From: Paracoccaceae bacterium
GTDB taxonomy: Bacteria > Pseudomonadota > Alphaproteobacteria > Rhodobacterales > Rhodobacteraceae
DNA length: 9,375 nt
Assembly (NCBI GenBank): GCA_019090405.1
Contig: JAHRVZ010000382.1
Span: forward strand, 1-9,375
Direction: 5' to 3'
Position 1 is the stretch's first letter; each line of letters begins with the position of its first letter. Positions 6,681 to 9,375 of the stretch are shown here, one piece after another. The translations under genes and the position numbers were made by a program. The notes beneath the pieces were generated by a model. That model did not search any database, was not told where the DNA came from, and worked only from the letters and a program-made list of their open reading frames with translations.

Positions 6681-7970
6681 ATGAGCAACCAAACGATCCT
6701 GAAAGGGCAGGTATTATCCTTTGTCAGTTCGCCGTTTGAAAGCGATCCGGCCAGCGCCGTTCGGCTGTATGACGCGGTTGTAGTTCAGGATGGGAAAATC
6801 GTCGATGTCGGGGATTTTGCCACGCTGAAAACCCGCCACGAAGACGCGAAACTGGTCGATCATGGTGATCGGGTCATCATGGCCGGTTTTGTTGACGCCC
6901 ATGTGCATTTCCCACAAACCGCGATGATTGCAAGCTGGGGAAAGCGGCTGATTGATTGGCTGAACAGCTATACCTTTCCGGAAGAAATGTTATTCGGTGA
7001 TCCTGCCTATGCCATTGAAATTGCAACACGATATCTTGATCTGACAGCGGCCAATGGCACCACGACCATGTGCAGTTTCTGCACCATTCACCCCGAAAGC
7101 GTTGACGCATTCTTTGCCACGGCAAAAGCCCGTGGCCAGAGGGTTGTGGCAGGCAAGACCTGCATGGATCGCAACGCCCCGGATGGGCTGCGCGACACTG
7201 CGCAAACCGCATATGATGAAAGCCGGGCCTTGCTGAACCGATGGCATGGAGTGGAGCGGATCAGCTATGCGATCACGCCGCGGTTTTCACCGACCTCAAC
7301 CCCCGAGCAGCTAGAGGCATTGGGCGCGTTATGGGCCGAAAACCCGGAGTGCCTGATGCAGACCCATCTTAGCGAACAGCTGGACGAAATCGAATGGGTC
7401 AAAACGCTGTACCCGGATGCGCGTGATTATCTGGATAGCTACGAACAACACGGTTTGCTGGGTGGGCGCGGATTATATGGTCATGCGATCCACCTTGAGC
7501 CACGCGAACGCGACCGGCTGCGCGAGGTGGGCGCGGCAGTGGTGCATTGCCCAACGTCCAATACGTTCATTGGGTCGGGTCTGTTTGATATGGCTGGCTT
7601 GATGGCTGAAGGTCACCGCATTGGCCTTGCGACGGACACCGGTGGAGGATCGTCGTTTTCGATGCTGCGTACGATGGCGGCAGCCTATGAAATCGGCCAG
7701 TTGCGCGGCACGCCGTTGCATCCGGCGCAATTGCTGTGGCTGGCGACAGTCGGATCAGCCACAGCACTGCACATGGATGATGTGATCGGCAATATTGCCA
7801 TAGGGATGGAGGCCGATCTGGTGGTGCTTGATCTGGGTTCAACCCCGGCAATTGCCCAGCGCAGCGCACGCGCCAATGGCATCTGGGAAGCCGTATTTCC
7901 CACCATAATGATGGGCGATGACCGCGCCATTGCTGAGGTCTGGATCAACGGGAAACGGCGGTTGTTTTAA
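6681..7970 (+). CDS. guaD: Guanine deaminase
   Basis: This 429-residue cytoplasmic amidohydrolase has the usual length for the enzyme, which hydrolyses guanine to xanthine and ammonia. It starts at ATG 6681 behind AGGAAGGA. Zinc-site motifs appear in order: VDAHVHFPQT with His74 and His76; SYAITPRFSPTST (about 195-207), a guanine deaminase hallmark; QTHLSEQ with His229 and Glu232; LYGHAIHL with His268; and ATDTGGGSSFSML with Asp319. HVHFPQ together with SWG, RFSPT and TDTGGG separates guanine deaminase from related adenosine, cytosine and triazine deaminases. The C-terminal ADLVVLD strand belongs to the small beta domain of COG0402 proteins. It is transcribed divergently from mgtE and converges on another purine deaminase-like gene, which supports a purine catabolic role. 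Confidence 0.95.
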   Translation: MSNQTILKGQVLSFVSSPFESDPASAVRLYDAVVVQDGKIVDVGDFATLKTRHEDAKLVDHGDRVIMAGFVDAHVHFPQTAMIASWGKRLIDWLNSYTFPEEMLFGDPAYAIEIATRYLDLTAANGTTTMCSFCTIHPESVDAFFATAKARGQRVVAGKTCMDRNAPDGLRDTAQTAYDESRALLNRWHGVERISYAITPRFSPTSTPEQLEALGALWAENPECLMQTHLSEQLDEIEWVKTLYPDARDYLDSYEQHGLLGGRGLYGHAIHLEPRERDRLREVGAAVVHCPTSNTFIGSGLFDMAGLMAEGHRIGLATDTGGGSSFSMLRTMAAAYEIGQLRGTPLHPAQLLWLATVGSATALHMDDVIGNIAIGMEADLVVLDLGSTPAIAQRSARANGIWEAVFPTIMMGDDRAIAEVWINGKRRLF

Positions 7971-7988
7971 AGCACGCTTGCAGCGCGC

Positions 7989-8021
7989 TGCCTCCGGCGG
8001 GAGTATTTTTGACGAAAAGAA
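7989..8021 (+). repeat. 33-bp intergenic repeat, copy B
   Basis: This copy starts 18 bases after the guaD stop and matches 357-389 in 29 of 33 positions. It lies in the 62-bp gap between the convergent stop codons of guaD and the 8-oxoguanine deaminase. Both copies are in the same orientation relative to the gene that precedes them on the plus strand, with the GC-rich block first and the A/G-rich tail last. That conserved polarity suggests a transcript-end element rather than a random match. Confidence 0.75.
7992..8010 (+). terminator. Possible intrinsic terminator of guaD within repeat copy B
   Basis: CTCC (7992-7995) can pair with GGAG (8000-8003, skipping none: 7992-8003, 7993-8002, 7994-8001, 7995-8000) around the loop GGCG. 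This is followed directly by TATTTTT. The stem has only four base pairs, short for an intrinsic terminator, but the GC-rich hairpin plus T run directly after a gene end is the expected arrangement. Seen from the opposite strand there is no comparable U-tract, so it would serve guaD and not the convergent gene. Confidence 0.4.
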
Positions 8022-8032
8022 ATCGAAAGGGG

Positions 8033-9367
8033 TTAACCTGCCAAAGTGCGCGCCAGTGTGTTTTGGCGTTCAATGGTTGTTGGCAAATCCAAAGTGGTGA
8101 TTTGTGCATCCGCTACAATCTGGCGGCCTTCGACAAACAGATGTTTAACCCGAGTCGGCCCCGCCAACAGCAGTGCCGCCTTGTCCCAGCTGCCGGCGCT
8201 TTCGATGCCGGATGTGTCCCAAATAGCAATGTCAGCGCGTTTACCTATTTCCAGCCGCCCGCAATCAGGACGCCCCAATACGTCAGCACCGCCGCGTGTG
8301 GCGATTTCCAGGGCTTCGCGGGCGCTCATCGCGTCGGCGCCATTGGCCACGCGTTGCAATAGCATGGACTGGCGCGCCTCGGCGATCAGGTTGCCGGCGT
8401 CATTGCTGGCCGATCCATCCACACCCAGCCCCACCGGAACAGAGGCATCCCGCAATGCGCGCACCGGGGCAATTCCGCTTCCAAGGCGACAGTTGGAACA
8501 GGGGCAATGGGCGATGCCTGTTTGAGTTTTGGCAAACAGGTTGATTTCATTCGCGTCCAGTTTGACGCAATGGGCATGCCAGACATCCGGTCCGGTCCAG
8601 CCTAAATCTTCGGCATATTGCCCGGGGCGGCAGCCAAATTTCGCCTGTGAATAGGCGATGTCTTCGTCGTTTTCCGCCAGATGGGTGTGCAGCATCACGC
8701 CTTTGTCGCGGGCCAGCAGCGCGGTTTCGCGCATCAGATCGCGGCTGACTGAGAACGGTGAACAGGGCGCAAGCCCGACACGGCACATTGATCCAACGGA
8801 AGCATCATGAAACGCGTCGATGACCCGGATTGAATCGGCCAGAATGTCGGATTCGGTCTCGACCAGCAGGTCCGGCGGCAGGCCACCGTCGCTTTCACCG
8901 ATGCTCATCGCGCCGCGTGTCGGGTGAAACCGCAGCCCGATTTCGGCGGCGGCTGCGATGGTATCATCCAGCCGCGCCCCATTGGGGTACAGGTACAAAT
9001 GGTCCGAACTTAGCGTACAGCCGGACAGCGCCAGTTCTGCCAGACCGGTCAGGGTCGAAACATACATTTCCTCAGGTCCGAACCGCGACCAGATCGGGTA
9101 AAGCGTTTGCAGCCAGCCAAACAACAGCGCATCCTGCCCGCCGGGTACGGCGCGGGTCAGGGTTTGGTACAAATGGTGATGCGTGTTGACCAGCCCGGGC
9201 GTGACAACGCAATCGCGGGCCAGAACCGTATCGCCCGTGGTGGTCAAACCCACGCCGATATCGGCAATCGTTCCATCACGGATCAGAATATCTGCATCGC
9301 CCAATTCACGACGGCTATCGTCCATCGTGAGGATGGTATCGGCGTTTTTGATAAGAGTTTCGGTCAT
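8033..9367 (-). CDS. 8-oxoguanine deaminase (COG0402 amidohydrolase)
   Basis: This 444-residue protein starts at ATG 9367, 8 bases from the window edge, with only GGATT visible as a possible ribosome site. Zinc-site motifs are NTHHHLYQTLTRAVP (His63, His65), MLHTHLAEN (His229, Glu232), VWHAHCVKL (His264/His266) and LGVDGSASND (Asp317). The stretches QDALLFGWLQTLYPIW, SSDHLYLYPNG, HPTRGAMSIGES and CPCSNCRLGSGIAPVR are those I associate with 8-oxoguanine deaminases such as Pseudomonas aeruginosa Pa0142, which convert 8-oxoguanine to urate and ammonia. The same branch includes AtzB/TrzN-like triazine hydrolases and other deaminases, often mislabelled, so substrate is inferred from these motifs and from the neighbouring guanine deaminase. 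It probably belongs to a purine catabolic group continuing beyond the right edge. Confidence 0.85.
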   Translation of the reverse strand: MTETLIKNADTILTMDDSRRELGDADILIRDGTIADIGVGLTTTGDTVLARDCVVTPGLVNTHHHLYQTLTRAVPGGQDALLFGWLQTLYPIWSRFGPEEMYVSTLTGLAELALSGCTLSSDHLYLYPNGARLDDTIAAAAEIGLRFHPTRGAMSIGESDGGLPPDLLVETESDILADSIRVIDAFHDASVGSMCRVGLAPCSPFSVSRDLMRETALLARDKGVMLHTHLAENDEDIAYSQAKFGCRPGQYAEDLGWTGPDVWHAHCVKLDANEINLFAKTQTGIAHCPCSNCRLGSGIAPVRALRDASVPVGLGVDGSASNDAGNLIAEARQSMLLQRVANGADAMSAREALEIATRGGADVLGRPDCGRLEIGKRADIAIWDTSGIESAGSWDKAALLLAGPTRVKHLFVEGRQIVADAQITTLDLPTTIERQNTLARTLAG

Positions 9368-9375
9368 TTTAATCC

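Overview
The window looks like a stretch of ordinary chromosome from an alphaproteobacterium, most probably of the Roseobacter/Rhodobacteraceae group. The evidence is the style of the proteins, the moderately GC-rich coding with GTG starts, the gene run mgtE / 5-formyltetrahydrofolate cyclo-ligase / YmdB-type phosphoesterase, and two copies of a short intergenic repeat (TGCCTCCGGCGGGAGTATTT-like) that I recall as common in that group. No 16S gene or other decisive taxonomic marker is present, so this assignment is an inference.

Layout. Positions 1-333 (+) hold the C-terminal part of a class I glutamine amidotransferase with the FHPE catalytic motif. A first copy of the 33-bp repeat (357-389) follows it. 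Next comes a lipoprotein alpha/beta hydrolase of the DUF900 type (473-1582, +). It converges on a minus-strand run that reads, in transcription order, from 6548 down to 1648: mgtE (Mg2+ channel/transporter), 5-formyltetrahydrofolate cyclo-ligase (GTGA overlap with mgtE), a TIGR00282/YmdB-type metallophosphoesterase, a relic of an EamA/DMT permease (ATGA overlap with the phosphoesterase), and an SLC13-type permease carrying two TrkA-C domains. The other side of a 132-bp divergent intergenic region starts guanine deaminase (6681-7970, +). It converges on an 8-oxoguanine deaminase-like amidohydrolase (8033-9367, -), and the second repeat copy (7989-8021) lies between the two stop codons.

How the genes work together. 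The two amidohydrolases fit purine salvage or catabolism: guanine to xanthine, and 8-oxoguanine directly to urate, so both feed the urate branch. The minus-strand run combines Mg2+ entry, folate one-carbon repair (an ATP/Mg-dependent enzyme) and a metal-dependent phosphodiesterase, tightly packed and probably co-transcribed at least through the phosphoesterase.

I found no phage, insertion sequence, CRISPR, tRNA, rRNA or defence system, and no convincing new multi-gene system. The observations most worth a second look are the overlooked permease relic at 3466-3714 and the 33-bp repeat pair, followed by the paired purine deaminases and an Asn-to-Asp change at a metal-ligand position of the phosphoesterase. 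No gene-free stretch exceeds 300 bases; the longest, 3424-3710, is mostly filled by the permease relic.
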